Source: Lysobacterales bacterium (GTDB taxonomy: Bacteria > Pseudomonadota > Gammaproteobacteria > Xanthomonadales > Rhodanobacteraceae). From it: 53,262 bases of DNA. This document shows, in pieces, positions 26,057 through 35,900 of this stretch (position 1 is its first letter; the number at the start of each line of letters is the position of its first letter). The stretch lies in contig JAATFF010000139.1 in the NCBI GenBank assembly GCA_015655335.1, positions 1-53,262 of the forward strand, written 5' to 3'. The translations under genes were made by a program, and so were the position numbers. The notes beneath the pieces were generated by a model. It was not told the DNA's origin. It made no database searches and saw only the letters and a program-made list of their open reading frames with translations.

Positions 26057-26096
26057 TCGCCACGCATCGCACTCGCATGGGGCAGGCAGGCTGACT

Positions 26097-26876
26097 ATGC
26101 AACGGTATCGTCCCTTCGCCACGGTCGATGTGCGGCACGATTATTTCGCCGACGGTAGCGCACGCCATCTAGTGTTCCAGCCGCATGCGGACACTTCGGC
26201 GTTTCTGCGTCGTTTCGACATGGTGTTGCGCGCTGACGGATGCAGTTTGAGCATCAGCGTTGCCGAATCCAAACTGCAAGGGATCTGGAGCGAGCGCATG
26301 GATGGCAACGAGCCACGTGCGCTTTGCTTCGATGTGCGTTGCACCGATGCGACGTGCACCTACTACACCGAAGCGGTCACTGTGCCGCCCAGGGCGCAAG
26401 ACGATGGAGCGCTCCCGGCACCCTTGCTAGCCGTGCCGCCCACGCCTGCCGCGCCTTTGGCGATTGTCGCCTTGCGGCTCGATGCGACGGGGAGCAACGA
26501 TTTCAACGGATGGACGGCCGCCATGGGTGTGTCGTATCGGCTAAGCATGCAAAGCCGCAGCACCATCTGGAAATACCTGCTGACCGGCGACTGGCGCGGC
26601 CGTGCGCTGTCCGTTGTAGATCAGCGCGGTGAGATGACATTCACCGTACCCGCTCAGGAGCGCCTGTCGAACGGGCAATACGCGCTGGCCGTACATTCGG
26701 CCAAGCCGATTGCCTTGCGAGAGCGTCCGTCGCAGCGTTTTCAACTGCGCGACGTCACCGAGGTTCCCGAACGCGTGCTTATATCCAGATTGCCAGGCGC
26801 TACGCCGCAGCGCTTGTGGCGCGAGACGGTGCGCGGCGAACCGACCACCGTGTCGGAAATTTTTGTCCATAGCTAA
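26097..26876 (+). CDS. eCIS-associated protein of unknown function
   Basis: This 259-residue protein has no membrane segment or signal peptide. It is beta-rich throughout, with a short Ala/Pro-rich linker at about residue 100-120 ('PAPLLAVPPTPAAPLAIV') dividing two halves. The second half carries segments 'SRSTIWKYLLTGDWRGRALSVVD' and 'SNGQYALAVHSAKPIALRERP'. It lies between the terminator-like gene and the sheath, 21 bp before the latter, so it is very likely coexpressed and may be a minor tail component or assembly factor. I do not recognise a named family. The ATG at 26097 follows GCAGG. Confidence 0.6.
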   Translation: MQRYRPFATVDVRHDYFADGSARHLVFQPHADTSAFLRRFDMVLRADGCSLSISVAESKLQGIWSERMDGNEPRALCFDVRCTDATCTYYTEAVTVPPRAQDDGALPAPLLAVPPTPAAPLAIVALRLDATGSNDFNGWTAAMGVSYRLSMQSRSTIWKYLLTGDWRGRALSVVDQRGEMTFTVPAQERLSNGQYALAVHSAKPIALRERPSQRFQLRDVTEVPERVLISRLPGATPQRLWRETVRGEPTTVSEIFVHS

Positions 26877-26897
26877 TTCACTGACAGGAGCCCCGCG

Positions 26898-28469
26898 ATG
26901 GGTGCAATGAAGACACCGGGTGTATATATCGTCGAGAAGAATGCGTTTCCCAACTCGGTGGTGGAAGTGGCTACCGCCGTGCCCGCATTCGTCGGCCATA
27001 CCGAGATCGCCGACAACCGCAGCAAACCACTTTCGTTCAAGCCCTGGCGCATCAGCTCGATGGCTGAGTACCACCAGTACTTTGGCTTCGGGCCCAGTCC
27101 GCGCTTCAACATTGCGGAAAAAGCCGATCCGTCGGCGCTGGCGGACTTCAAAGCGGTGGGCACGGACAACAAGCTCACGGAGTACGTGCTGCAGCAACCT
27201 GCAGGCAAGGACGTCGGCCGCTACGCGCTTTACAACGCTATGCGCCACTTCTTCCAGAACGGCGGCGGCCCTTGCTATATCGTCTCGGTCGGCGACTACG
27301 TGTCTGATCTGGATCCGGATAAATTCAACCGCGGCATCGACGAACTGCTCAAGGAGCAGGAGCCGACCATGGTGCTGATTCCGGAAGCCGTTTTGCTCAA
27401 GCAACCCGAGTGCATCGGCTTGCAGCAAGCGATGCTGCAGCACTGCGGCGACAAGATGAAGAATCGCGTGGCGATTCTCGACATCTGGGGCGGCGACAAG
27501 CCGCGCAACGATCCGGGCGGCGATCCGGTCGATCTGTTCCGCAACAGCTTAGGGATCAATTTCCTGGATTTCGCGTCGGCCTATTATCCGTGGCTCAACA
27601 CCACCGTGGTCGGCGACAAAGAGCTGAGCTACGAAAACATCGCGTCCCCCGACGTGCTGCAGCTGCTGCTGCGCAACGAACTGAGCCTGCCGGAGACCGC
27701 ACCGGATGGCGCCCCGCTCAAGGACAAAGAGCAGATCCAGGCGATTGCCGACATCAGCAAGGACTGGACCAAGGTCACGCCAGCGCCAACGCCCGACGCG
27801 ATTCTGGCCAACAAGGCGTTGCTCAACAAAACGCTCAGCACCATCAGCCCACTGTTCAACACCGTGATCGACCTGGTCAAGGGCAAACTCAATTTGATGC
27901 CGCCTAGTGCCTCGATGGCCGGTATCTACACCATGGTCGATAACAGCCGCGGCGTGTGGAAGGCCCCGGCTAACGTCAGTCTGTCGGGCGTGGTGTCGCC
28001 GGCGGTGACCATATCTGCGGTGGATCAGGAAGACCTCAACGTCACCACGCAGGGTAAATCGATCAATGCGATTCGCTCCTTCATTGGCGAAGGCGTGCTG
28101 GTATGGGGTGCGCGCACTCTCGATGGCAACAGTCTGGATTGGCGTTACATCAACGTGCGCCGCACCATGATCATGCTGGAGGAATCCTGCAGGCTCGCGG
28201 CCAAGGCCTTGGTGTTCGAGCCGAACGTGGCCAACACCTGGGTCACCATCAAGAGCATGATCCAGAACTTTCTTACCAGCGTCTGGAAGCGCGGCGGCCT
28301 CGCCGGCGCGGTGCCGGACGACGCCTTCAGCGTGTATTGCGGGCTGGGCGAAACCATGACCCCGGACGACATCCTCGAAGGCATTCTGCGCGTCACCGTG
28401 TTGGTGGCGATGGTGCGCCCGGCTGAGTTTATCGAGATCACTTTCCAGCAGCAGATGCAGAAATCGTGA
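26898..28469 (+). CDS. contractile tail sheath protein (Pvc2-like)
   Basis: This 523-residue sheath subunit starts 'MKTPGVYIVEKNAFPNSVVEVATAVPAFVGHTE' in the family form: an N-terminal arm, then the strand leading to the insertion domain. The C-terminal domain (about 380-523) is the most conserved part: 'GEGVLVWGARTL', 'WRYINVRRTMIMLEESC', 'FEPN.ANTW', and the final strands that knit neighbouring subunits. ACAGGAG precedes the ATG; a second ATG three codons later is possible. The insertion domain lies at about 210-350. Afp/PVC loci have three sheath paralogues, whereas this locus has one, which points to a simpler sheath as in several other eCIS lineages. Confidence 0.95.
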   Translation: MGAMKTPGVYIVEKNAFPNSVVEVATAVPAFVGHTEIADNRSKPLSFKPWRISSMAEYHQYFGFGPSPRFNIAEKADPSALADFKAVGTDNKLTEYVLQQPAGKDVGRYALYNAMRHFFQNGGGPCYIVSVGDYVSDLDPDKFNRGIDELLKEQEPTMVLIPEAVLLKQPECIGLQQAMLQHCGDKMKNRVAILDIWGGDKPRNDPGGDPVDLFRNSLGINFLDFASAYYPWLNTTVVGDKELSYENIASPDVLQLLLRNELSLPETAPDGAPLKDKEQIQAIADISKDWTKVTPAPTPDAILANKALLNKTLSTISPLFNTVIDLVKGKLNLMPPSASMAGIYTMVDNSRGVWKAPANVSLSGVVSPAVTISAVDQEDLNVTTQGKSINAIRSFIGEGVLVWGARTLDGNSLDWRYINVRRTMIMLEESCRLAAKALVFEPNVANTWVTIKSMIQNFLTSVWKRGGLAGAVPDDAFSVYCGLGETMTPDDILEGILRVTVLVAMVRPAEFIEITFQQQMQKS

Positions 28470-28534
28470 TCGGGCGCGGGCATTACATCACGCTCGTCGC
28501 ATATCGCCTCACTTTGCATTGACGGAGTATTTGT

Positions 28535-28993
28535 ATGGCAGACGATGGTTCGCAGCAGTCAACTAACGTATGGCCGATGCCCAAGTTCTACTTCCAGGTG
28601 AAGTGGGATTCGGCAGTCATGTCGTTCGAGGAAGTGTCCGGGCTCGATGTCGAAGCCCAGCCGATCGAGTATCGCCACGGCGATAGCCCGGCTTACTCGT
28701 CGATCAAAATGCCGGGGCTGAAGAAATACGGCAACGTCACCATGAAGAAGGGTGTGTTCAAGGGCGATAACAAGTTCTGGGATTGGTTCAACAAGATCAA
28801 GATGAACACGATCCAGCGCGTGCCCGTAACAATCAGCCTGCTGGATGAATCGGGCAAGCCGACCATGGTGTGGACGCTGGCCAACGCATGGCCGACCAAG
28901 ATCACCGGCACCGACCTGAAGGCGCAGGGCAACGAGGTCGCGATCGAAACCATCGAGATCGCGCACGAGGGCCTGACGATCGCCAATGGCTAA
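28535..28993 (+). CDS. inner tube protein 1 (gp19 family, Pvc1-like)
   Basis: This 152-residue protein belongs to the T4 gp19/Hcp-like tube family: 'MPKFYFQVKWDSAVMSFEEVSGLDVEAQPIEYRHGDSP', 'KKYGNVTMKKGVFKGDNKFWDWFNKI' and 'GNEVAIETIEIAHEGL' are the expected strand-helix-strand segments (read in short blocks). It polymerises into the inner tube that carries cargo. GGAG lies before the ATG. Its stop overlaps the start of the second tube gene by 8 nt. High expression is expected because it makes most of the tube. Confidence 0.95.
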   Translation: MADDGSQQSTNVWPMPKFYFQVKWDSAVMSFEEVSGLDVEAQPIEYRHGDSPAYSSIKMPGLKKYGNVTMKKGVFKGDNKFWDWFNKIKMNTIQRVPVTISLLDESGKPTMVWTLANAWPTKITGTDLKAQGNEVAIETIEIAHEGLTIANG

Positions 28994-29486
28994 GCCGGGA
29001 GCAGCGCCCGACGACGAAGACTTTAAAGATCCCTACGCACCAACGCTTCCGGCGGCGTTCCATTTCACCGTAAGCGTGGGCGTGAGTCCGTCGGGCATGG
29101 ACAGTTCGTTTCAGGAGGTATCCGGCATCGAACTGACCATGGACGTGGATGAGTTGCGCGAAGGCGGCGAAAACCGCTTCGTGCATCAGCTTCCCACGGG
29201 CGCGAAGCAAAAGCGCCTCACGCTCAAGCGTGGGATTGCACCGACCGACTCGTCGCTGGTGAGTTGGTGCCAACGCACGCTGGAGGGCGGCCTGTCGGTG
29301 CAGATCCAGCTGTCGTCGGTGGAGGTCAAGCTGCTCGACGAAAAGGCAAACCCCTTGCGCGCTTGGTCATTCACCAACGCGTATCCGGTCCGCTGGGAAA
29401 TCGACACGTTCAATTCCACCAAGAACGAGGTGGCGCTGGAGACGATCGAACTTGCGTACCAAACGGTGACAAGAAAAGACACATAG
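28986..29486 (+). CDS. inner tube protein 2 (gp19 family, Pvc5-like)
   Basis: This 166-residue tube paralogue has a longer N-terminal arm. It shares 'FHFTVSVGVSPSGMDSSFQEVSGIEL', 'KQKRLTLKRGI', 'SWCQRTLEGG' and 'KNEVALETIELAYQTV' with the family. In Afp/PVC the second tube protein forms the layer that joins the main tube to the spike complex; the same role is inferred here from its order after the main tube gene and before the LysM protein. Start and previous stop overlap. Confidence 0.92.
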   Translation: MAKPGAAPDDEDFKDPYAPTLPAAFHFTVSVGVSPSGMDSSFQEVSGIELTMDVDELREGGENRFVHQLPTGAKQKRLTLKRGIAPTDSSLVSWCQRTLEGGLSVQIQLSSVEVKLLDEKANPLRAWSFTNAYPVRWEIDTFNSTKNEVALETIELAYQTVTRKDT

Positions 29487-29499
29487 CGAGATCCGAGCC

Positions 29500-29712
29500 G
29501 TGACCATCGAAATTCGCCAAATGGTGATCAAGTCGAGCATCGATAACGGTGCCGCCAAGCCTGGCAAAAAACCGGCAGGCAAGTCGACAGACAAGGACGA
29601 AGCATGCGAGGACTGCGGCGGCAACTGCGAAGGTGAGCTGGGTGGCAGCGAGGAGCGTCAGCGCATGCGCGCGATGCTTGCGGTGGAGTTTGAGCGTATG
29701 CGGGAGCGATGA
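29500..29712 (+). CDS. DUF5908 small eCIS protein (Pvc6-like position)
   Basis: This 70-residue protein starts at GTG. The first 13 residues, 'MTIEIRQMVIKSS', match the conserved opening of DUF5908 proteins ('PIEIRELVIK'). A charged low-complexity linker carries a 'CEDCGGNC' cluster, and the last ~20 residues form a helix. The function is unknown; it sits between the second tube and the LysM gene, as in related clusters, so it may be a small tube-baseplate component. The four-Cys cluster could bind metal. The stop precedes the next ATG without a gap. Confidence 0.8.
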   Translation: MTIEIRQMVIKSSIDNGAAKPGKKPAGKSTDKDEACEDCGGNCEGELGGSEERQRMRAMLAVEFERMRER

Positions 29713-30405
29713 ATGCCACTAAGTCTCTCCGCCAGCAAATCCCAGCTGAAAATCAGTGCATGCGACACCAGCGGTGATACGCCTACACCGACCAGCAATT
29801 CGATTTCGTTGCTGATCAATCCCTCCGAGCTGAGCTTGTCGCGCAAGACCGACTTCGGCGGCTGCGTGCCGATGGGCGACACCGGCAGCGGACGCAACTT
29901 CGCGCGCATGCAGCCGGGCAACCTGGATTTTTCCACCGTGTTCGACGGCACGGGCGTGGTGCCGATTCCGTCCAATCTCAAACTTCCGGCAGAAGTCGAA
30001 GACCAGCTCAACATGTTGAACGACGTGGTGTACAGCTACAACGGCCAGCAACACGAGCCCAACGTGGTGCAGATCCTGTGGGGGCGGCTGGCGTTCTATG
30101 GGCGGTTGACCACGTTCAATATCGAATACACGTTGTTTCGCCCCAGCGGCGCGCCGTTGCGCGCCAAGGCGGCGATGTCTTTTCAGGGCTTCAAAAATCC
30201 GCAGGAGGCGGCGCTGGAGGCCAATCAATCCTCGCCGGACCTCAGCCATGCAGTGATGGTAAGGGATGGCGACACGCTGCCTTTGTTATGTCATCGCATC
30301 TATGGCGATAGCCGCTATTACGTCGATGTGGCCCGCTTCAATGGCTTGCACGCGTTCCGCGCGCTCAAGCCGGGCTTGTTGCTGCACTTTCCGCCACTGG
30401 GTTGA
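29713..30405 (+). CDS. LysM tube-baseplate adaptor (Pvc7-like)
   Basis: This 230-residue protein is the tube-initiator/adaptor type. The N-terminal part (about 30-165) resembles gp53-like CIS proteins ('SISLLINPSELSLSRKTDFGG', in blocks, and 'VVQILWGRLAFYGRLTTFNIEYTLF'). The last ~50 residues are a LysM-like fold: 'VMVRDGDTLPLLCHRIYGDSRYY' then 'VARFNGL...LKPGLLLHFPP'. In tail machines the LysM links baseplate and tube rather than peptidoglycan. It starts directly after the DUF5908 stop. Confidence 0.9.
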   Translation: MPLSLSASKSQLKISACDTSGDTPTPTSNSISLLINPSELSLSRKTDFGGCVPMGDTGSGRNFARMQPGNLDFSTVFDGTGVVPIPSNLKLPAEVEDQLNMLNDVVYSYNGQQHEPNVVQILWGRLAFYGRLTTFNIEYTLFRPSGAPLRAKAAMSFQGFKNPQEAALEANQSSPDLSHAVMVRDGDTLPLLCHRIYGDSRYYVDVARFNGLHAFRALKPGLLLHFPPLG

Positions 30406-30408
30406 ACG

Positions 30409-32196
30409 ATGGCCGACTCTCCCAATGCCAATACCAATGGTCCGGTCCGTGTCAGTGTCAGCACCGGCGGCAAGGCGCTCACCACGTTGCCGATCGTGGC
30501 GCTCACCGTGCGTCGCGCGGTCAACCGCATTCCCTGGGCGGAGCTGGTGTTTACCGACGGCGACATGCCCACCGGCGACTTCGAGCTGAGCGACGAGGAC
30601 ACGTTCGCACCAGGCGTGGAGCTGACCGTCAGCGCCGGCTATGGCAGTAACGAAACGCCGCTCTTTACCGGCATCGTGGTGCGACATAGCGTGAGAATCG
30701 ATGACAGCAACAGTTCGCGCCTGGTGATCGAATGCCGCGACAAAGCCACCAAAATGACCATCGGGCGCAACAACGCCAACTATCTCACATTGAAAGACAG
30801 CGACATCATCAGCACGTTGATCGGCAATCACAGTCTGTCGGCGGACGTCACGAGCACAAGCACCCAGTACGACGAACTGGTGCAGTTTTACTGCAGCGAT
30901 TGGGATTTCATGTTGGCGCGCGCCGACGCCAACGGTCTGGTGGTCAATGTCGATGCGGGCAAGGTGAGCGTAAAAGCGCCGAACACCTCCGGCTCGGCGG
31001 TGTTGTCGACCACGTGGGGCAACGATTTGATGTCGTTTGAGGCGGACATCGACGCGCGCAGCCAGTACACCGCGGTGCAAGCCGTGTCCTGGGATCCGAA
31101 ACAGCAGGTGGTGGTGCAGGGCAATTCGGCCAGTCCGGTGAGCCTTAATACGCAGGGCAATCTGAGCGGCGCGACCCTGGCTGAGGTTGCGAGTCCCGCG
31201 ACCTATACGCTGCAGACCGGCGCCACCCAGCCTATGGCAACATTGACCGATTGGGCCAAAGCCACACAACAGAAAGCTGCGCTGGCGCGTATCCGTGGAC
31301 GCATGCGCTTTCGCGGCAGCGCCATCGCCGTGCCCGACAGTCTGATCGAGGTCAAAGGGGTCGGTGCGCGCTTTAGCGGTTCGGTTTATGTATCAGCGGT
31401 CGAACATGGCCTCAGCAACGGTAATTGGACCACGGAGGTCGAATTCGGCATGCGCCCCGAGTGGCATGTGGAGCGCAATGACGTCACCGCTCCGCTCAGC
31501 GGCGGCCTGTTGCCCGGCGTGAGCGGCTTGCACATCGGCGTGGTGCTCAAACTCGATGGCGATCCAGAGGGCGAGCAGCGCATCCAGGTCAACGTACCGG
31601 TGCTGCAAGCGCAGACTCAGGGTGTATGGGCACGGCTGCTGCAGTTCTATGCGTCCAACGCATTCGGTGCGTTCTTTCTGCCGGAAGTCGGCGACGAAGT
31701 GTTGCTGGGTTACTTGAACGACGATCCCAGCCATCCAGTGGTGCTTGGTTCGCTCTATAGCAGTTCGCGCAAACCGCCGTACACCTTCGATGCGCAGAAC
31801 AACACCAAGGCCATCGTCACGCGCTGCCTGCACAAGATCGAGTTCAACGAGCAGGACAAGATCATCACGGTGATTACGCCGGGCAAGAACCAGGTGGTGC
31901 TTGACGATAAAAACCAGGCCATCACCGTGCAGGATCAGCACAACAACAGCATCAAGCTATCCAGCGCGGGCATTGCCTTGAACAGCCAATCCGACATCAA
32001 GCTCACCGCGCAGGGCGGAGTGACGATCACCGCGAACGCGGCGATCAACATCAACGCCCAGGCCGAGCTGAAGGCGACGGGGCTTAACGTCACTTGCGAA
32101 GCCCAAGTGGGGTTCGTCGGCAAGGGTTCGGCCACCGCCGAGCTTTCCGCCGCCGGACAAACCACGGTGAAGGGCGCGATGGTCATGATCAATTGA
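30409..32196 (+). CDS. Vgr-like spike protein (Pvc8-like)
   Basis: This 595-residue protein has the gp27-like N-terminal domain (about 25-370, 'YDELVQFYCSDWDFMLARADANGLVVNV'-type signature) and the gp5-like OB domain (about 375-460, 'RIQVNVPVLQAQTQGVWARL', 'FFLPEVGDEVLLGYLNDDPSHPVVLGSLY' in blocks). The C-terminal beta-helix (about 490-595) consists of short repeats such as 'LSSAGIALNSQSDIKLTAQGGVTI'. It trimerises as the central spike, and the PAAR protein encoded next would sharpen its tip. The gene starts 3 bp after the LysM gene. Confidence 0.95.
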   Translation: MADSPNANTNGPVRVSVSTGGKALTTLPIVALTVRRAVNRIPWAELVFTDGDMPTGDFELSDEDTFAPGVELTVSAGYGSNETPLFTGIVVRHSVRIDDSNSSRLVIECRDKATKMTIGRNNANYLTLKDSDIISTLIGNHSLSADVTSTSTQYDELVQFYCSDWDFMLARADANGLVVNVDAGKVSVKAPNTSGSAVLSTTWGNDLMSFEADIDARSQYTAVQAVSWDPKQQVVVQGNSASPVSLNTQGNLSGATLAEVASPATYTLQTGATQPMATLTDWAKATQQKAALARIRGRMRFRGSAIAVPDSLIEVKGVGARFSGSVYVSAVEHGLSNGNWTTEVEFGMRPEWHVERNDVTAPLSGGLLPGVSGLHIGVVLKLDGDPEGEQRIQVNVPVLQAQTQGVWARLLQFYASNAFGAFFLPEVGDEVLLGYLNDDPSHPVVLGSLYSSSRKPPYTFDAQNNTKAIVTRCLHKIEFNEQDKIITVITPGKNQVVLDDKNQAITVQDQHNNSIKLSSAGIALNSQSDIKLTAQGGVTITANAAININAQAELKATGLNVTCEAQVGFVGKGSATAELSAAGQTTVKGAMVMIN

Positions 32197-32203
32197 GGTT
32201 CCG

Positions 32204-32503
32204 ATGCCGCCAGCCGCACGCCTGACCGATATGCATACTTGCCCGATGGTGACGCCGGGACTGCCGCCGGTTCCGCACGTCGGTGGCCCGATCGTCGGGC
32301 CGGGCGTGCCGAACGTGCTGATTTGCAAATTGCCGGCTGCAGTAGTGGGCGACATGGCCACATGCGTCGGTCCGCCGGATGCGATCGTGAAAGGCTCGGC
32401 CACGGTGATGATCAGTAGCCGGCCGGCCGCGCGCATCGGCGATATCACGGCGCATGGCGGCAGCATCGCACTCGGTTGTCCCACCGTCATCATTGGAGGC
32501 TGA
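32204..32503 (+). CDS. PAAR-domain spike tip (Pvc10-like)
   Basis: This 99-residue protein is nearly all PAAR domain: 'PAARLTDMHTCPM', 'GGPIVGPGVPNVLICKLPAAVVGDMATC', 'IVKGSATVMISSRPAARIGDITAHGG' and 'IALGCPTVIIGG'. Cys and His residues that hold the tip metal are present (His11, Cys13, Cys49, His84, Cys91 approximate). It caps the Vgr-like spike. It has no effector extension, so no toxin is fused here. Only 7 bp separate it from the spike gene. Confidence 0.95.
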   Translation: MPPAARLTDMHTCPMVTPGLPPVPHVGGPIVGPGVPNVLICKLPAAVVGDMATCVGPPDAIVKGSATVMISSRPAARIGDITAHGGSIALGCPTVIIGG

Positions 32504-32505
32504 CC

Positions 32506-32916
32506 ATGGCCGATTTCCTGGGGCGTGGTTGGAGCTTTCCTCCGCGATTCGACCCGCGTACCAAACAGGCGGTGATGGTGGCCGACGATGAGGACATCGC
32601 CGAAAGCCTGCGCATTCTTCTATCCACGCATCCGGGGGAACGGGTGATGTTGCCTAACTACGGTTGCGCCTTGAGGCGCATGGTGTTCGAGGAGGCCAGC
32701 GAACAGACCGTCACCGAAATCAAGGAGATGATCCGCAAGGCGATTCTGTTCTACGAACCGCGCATCAGCCTGAACCGGATGGACACGCAATTGGTCGACG
32801 CGATGAGCGGAAAGCTGGAGATCCTCATCGACTACACCATTCGCACCACCAACACGCGGCACAACCTGGTCTATCCGTTCTATTTGCACCAGGCGACCAA
32901 TCCGGTGCGTGCTTAA
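32506..32916 (+). CDS. GPW/gp25 baseplate wedge (Pvc9-like)
   Basis: This 136-residue gp25-like protein contains the conserved 'FDPRTKQAVMVADDEDIAESLRILLSTHPGERVMLPNYGC' (in blocks) and the 'ISLNRMDT' strand. gp25 nucleates sheath assembly at the baseplate. GGAGG lies directly upstream of the ATG at 32506, which fixes the start although the open frame begins earlier, inside the PAAR gene. Confidence 0.95.
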   Translation: MADFLGRGWSFPPRFDPRTKQAVMVADDEDIAESLRILLSTHPGERVMLPNYGCALRRMVFEEASEQTVTEIKEMIRKAILFYEPRISLNRMDTQLVDAMSGKLEILIDYTIRTTNTRHNLVYPFYLHQATNPVRA

Positions 32917-32928
32917 CAGCCCCATGCC

Positions 32929-35900
32929 ATGAATGCAGGCACGCAACAGGATCAACGCCTCGCCGACGCGCTCCGTCCCGGTTATATCGTGCCGGAGGAG
33001 TTCACGTTGGCCGAGCGTATCCGCATCACGCTCGACTATGCCGCGCAGTTGCGCTTCGCCACCCGCAACGGCGACGACGCCGGTTGTTGGGACGATGCAC
33101 TGCGACGCGATGAAAGCGCGCTGCTGGCCGACATCGCCTCGTTCCCACTTGCGAGTGCGCAGGAAGGTTTTGCACAGGTATGGCCGTGGGCCGACGAACG
33201 TCATTTGTGGCGGCGGGTACGCCAGTTGCTGTTTCGTTTCGACGGCTGGTGCCAATGGCTCGCCTGGCACGACACACCGATGGCAGTGCAACTGCTGCAG
33301 GTGATGATTGCGGCCATCGGCAGCGGCTTGCGCGATGGGTTACATGACGCGGTGCGCTGCTTCGGCCTCGAGCCAGCCGAAGCCAAGCGATTGCATCCGG
33401 CCTGGCGCATGGATGCCCGCAACGCAAGCGTGGCTGACGCTACCGTGGAGCCTGGGCAACACATGCAACTGCTGCGCCGGCTATGGGGTGCCTTGTGCGT
33501 AGCAATTGCCCGGTTGCGGCCGCTGGCACAGGCGCAATTGCCGGCAAGCATGACCAGCGGCAAGCACGAACCGGCGATGGGACTGTTGCTCACGGCGTTG
33601 CAGCTGTATCAGGACACGCGCGTAGTGGTGAACCGGTTTCCCCAGCGCATTACCGATTTTTACTACGTCGACCTGTTGCGCATGCAGCCACGGCCGCCAG
33701 TGCACGAGCGCGTGTATTTGCACTTCGAACGCGATACGCGTTACAGCGCGCCGGTACAGGTATCGCGCGGCGCATGCTTTCTCGGCGGCAAGGACATCAA
33801 CGGACGGGCGATCGAATTCGCGGCTGAGCAGGCGTTGGACGTTACCGATAGCGAGGTCGCCGCGCTTTACAGCGTGCGGCTGGAGCGCGATGCGTTGATT
33901 TCGCCTGAAAAAGAATTCGCGTATGCAACCCGGGTGATGGCGCAGCCGATTCCGTTGATGCCGCCGGATGCGGCCTACGCCGAAAATCCGCCCTGGTGGC
34001 CGTTGCTTGGTGGCCAGGCAAAAGGCTCAACGGCCAATGCGCAGAATGCAACATTGGGTTTTGCGCTGGCATCGCCCATACTCGCGTTGAAGGAGGGTGA
34101 TCGCCGCGTACGCGTGTTGCTGCGACTCTCGCATCCGGCCAACGATGACGATGTACTGGCGACGCTGCTGCGATGTACCGACAAGCAACGCGACGCGGCA
34201 TGGCTGGGCCGAGTGTTCGTGCAGCTCGATCGCAGCGAGGCGCGCCATCATCCCATCCGTCGCTCATCTACGCGCAGCGTCACCGCTGGGCAAATGGCCA
34301 GTGACGCCTGGGCGCGCGCGCCGCGTCCGGCTGGCGACGTGCGCCTGTGTTATCTCGTTGCCTGTTGTTTGGCAGTGGATGACGTGGAACGGTTCCGTGA
34401 AAGTCTTGGCCGTCTGTTCGCCGTGTGGCTGATCGCCGGCAGCGAAGCATTGCATCCGCTCGATGTCGATGCGTTGCGCAAACATGCGGCCGGCTTGCCG
34501 TGCCATGACGGTCCGGCGGCGGTCGAGATCGACGATCCGTTGATCCTGATCCATCCGCATGAACACGACGACGGCGATGCAGCCGGTCACGGCTTGCCGG
34601 ATCGCGGGCTGATTTTCGAACGCGTATTTCGCGGCGTCTGGTGCGCGGAGTTCAGCGTGGCCGGTGGCTGGCTGGTGCCGGGCGAGGTGCTAGCGCAGCG
34701 GCGCAGTGGCGCAGGTTTTGGCTTCGGCGGCTGCATCGAGCTTTTGATGCACCTGGGCCTGGAGCGACCGCCGATCGTGCCATGCAAGCCGGCCGTCCAT
34801 GGCGATGCGTGGCCGGCGCAACCCATGCTGCGGCTAACGCTGCAGAACCGCACACGGCTGTATGCCTACAGCCTGCTGCAGCAAGTGATCCTGCATGACA
34901 TCGTGCTCTCGACGCATGTCACCGGCGTGCGCGACATCGTGCTTTACAACCAGTTGGGCCGGCTCGATGCAGGCAAGCCGTTCATGCCGTTCGGGCCGAT
35001 TCCAGCACTTGGCTCCTATTGCCTGTTCGGCAACGAAGAACTCGCCGCCAAGGCGTTGCGCGCGCTGCACGTCAACGTGCGTTGGGGACAGCTACCTACC
35101 GAAGAAGGCGGATTTGCCGTGCGTTATCGCGGCTATCCCGGCGAGTGGTCGGCAGCGGCGTTCCAGGTTCGTCCGGAAGTGCTGCGCGATGGCCAGTGGC
35201 GCGGTGGTACGACCGGCAGCCTTGGCTTGTTCCGTGGCGAGCGCCACTTGCAAGACACGATCAGCATGGCGCTGCCAGAAACGGACCTTGCGCTTTATCA
35301 CCGTTCGCAATCGCGCGTGTCTGAGCCATTCATCTATGGCACCACGGCGCGAAACGGTTTTTTCCGGCTTGAACTGTGCGCGCCAAACGCAGCTTTCGGT
35401 CATGCCTTGTATCCGCGCTTGCTCTCGGAGGCGCTGACGCTCAACGCGCGCTTGAAGCGTGCCAAGTTGCAGGTGCCGCTGCCGCAGGAGCCATACACAC
35501 CGACGGTGGAACAAATCTCCATCGACTACATCGCCAGTCAGCGGATCTCGCTCAAACAGATGGCGCAGGCGTCATCGTCCGGACAGCTGTTCCACTTGCA
35601 TCCGTTCGGCTACGACCGTCCGCGCGCGCGTCCAGGCATGGATGGGGTGCCGTTGTTGCCGCGATATTTTTACGACGGCAACTTGTATGTGGGGTTGTCC
35701 GGTTCGAGTCCGTGCGGCGCGTTAAGTGTTTATTTCCATCTGCGTTCGGAAAGTGCGGAGGAATGCTGGCAGGCGGCGTTGCCGCAGCCATCGTGGGCGG
35801 TATGGTGTGAAAAGGGTTGGCGCACGCTCGAAACCGATCGCACGTTGTCGGACGGCACGCTCGGCTTTTTGCGCAGCGGCATCGTGGTGCTCGACCTGCC

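Noticed and set aside
26898-32916. type VI secretion system or intact prophage
   Set aside because: No TssJLM membrane complex, TssBC pair, ClpV, capsid or packaging genes are seen; AAA+, DUF4255, LysM and DUF4157 genes fit eCIS instead.
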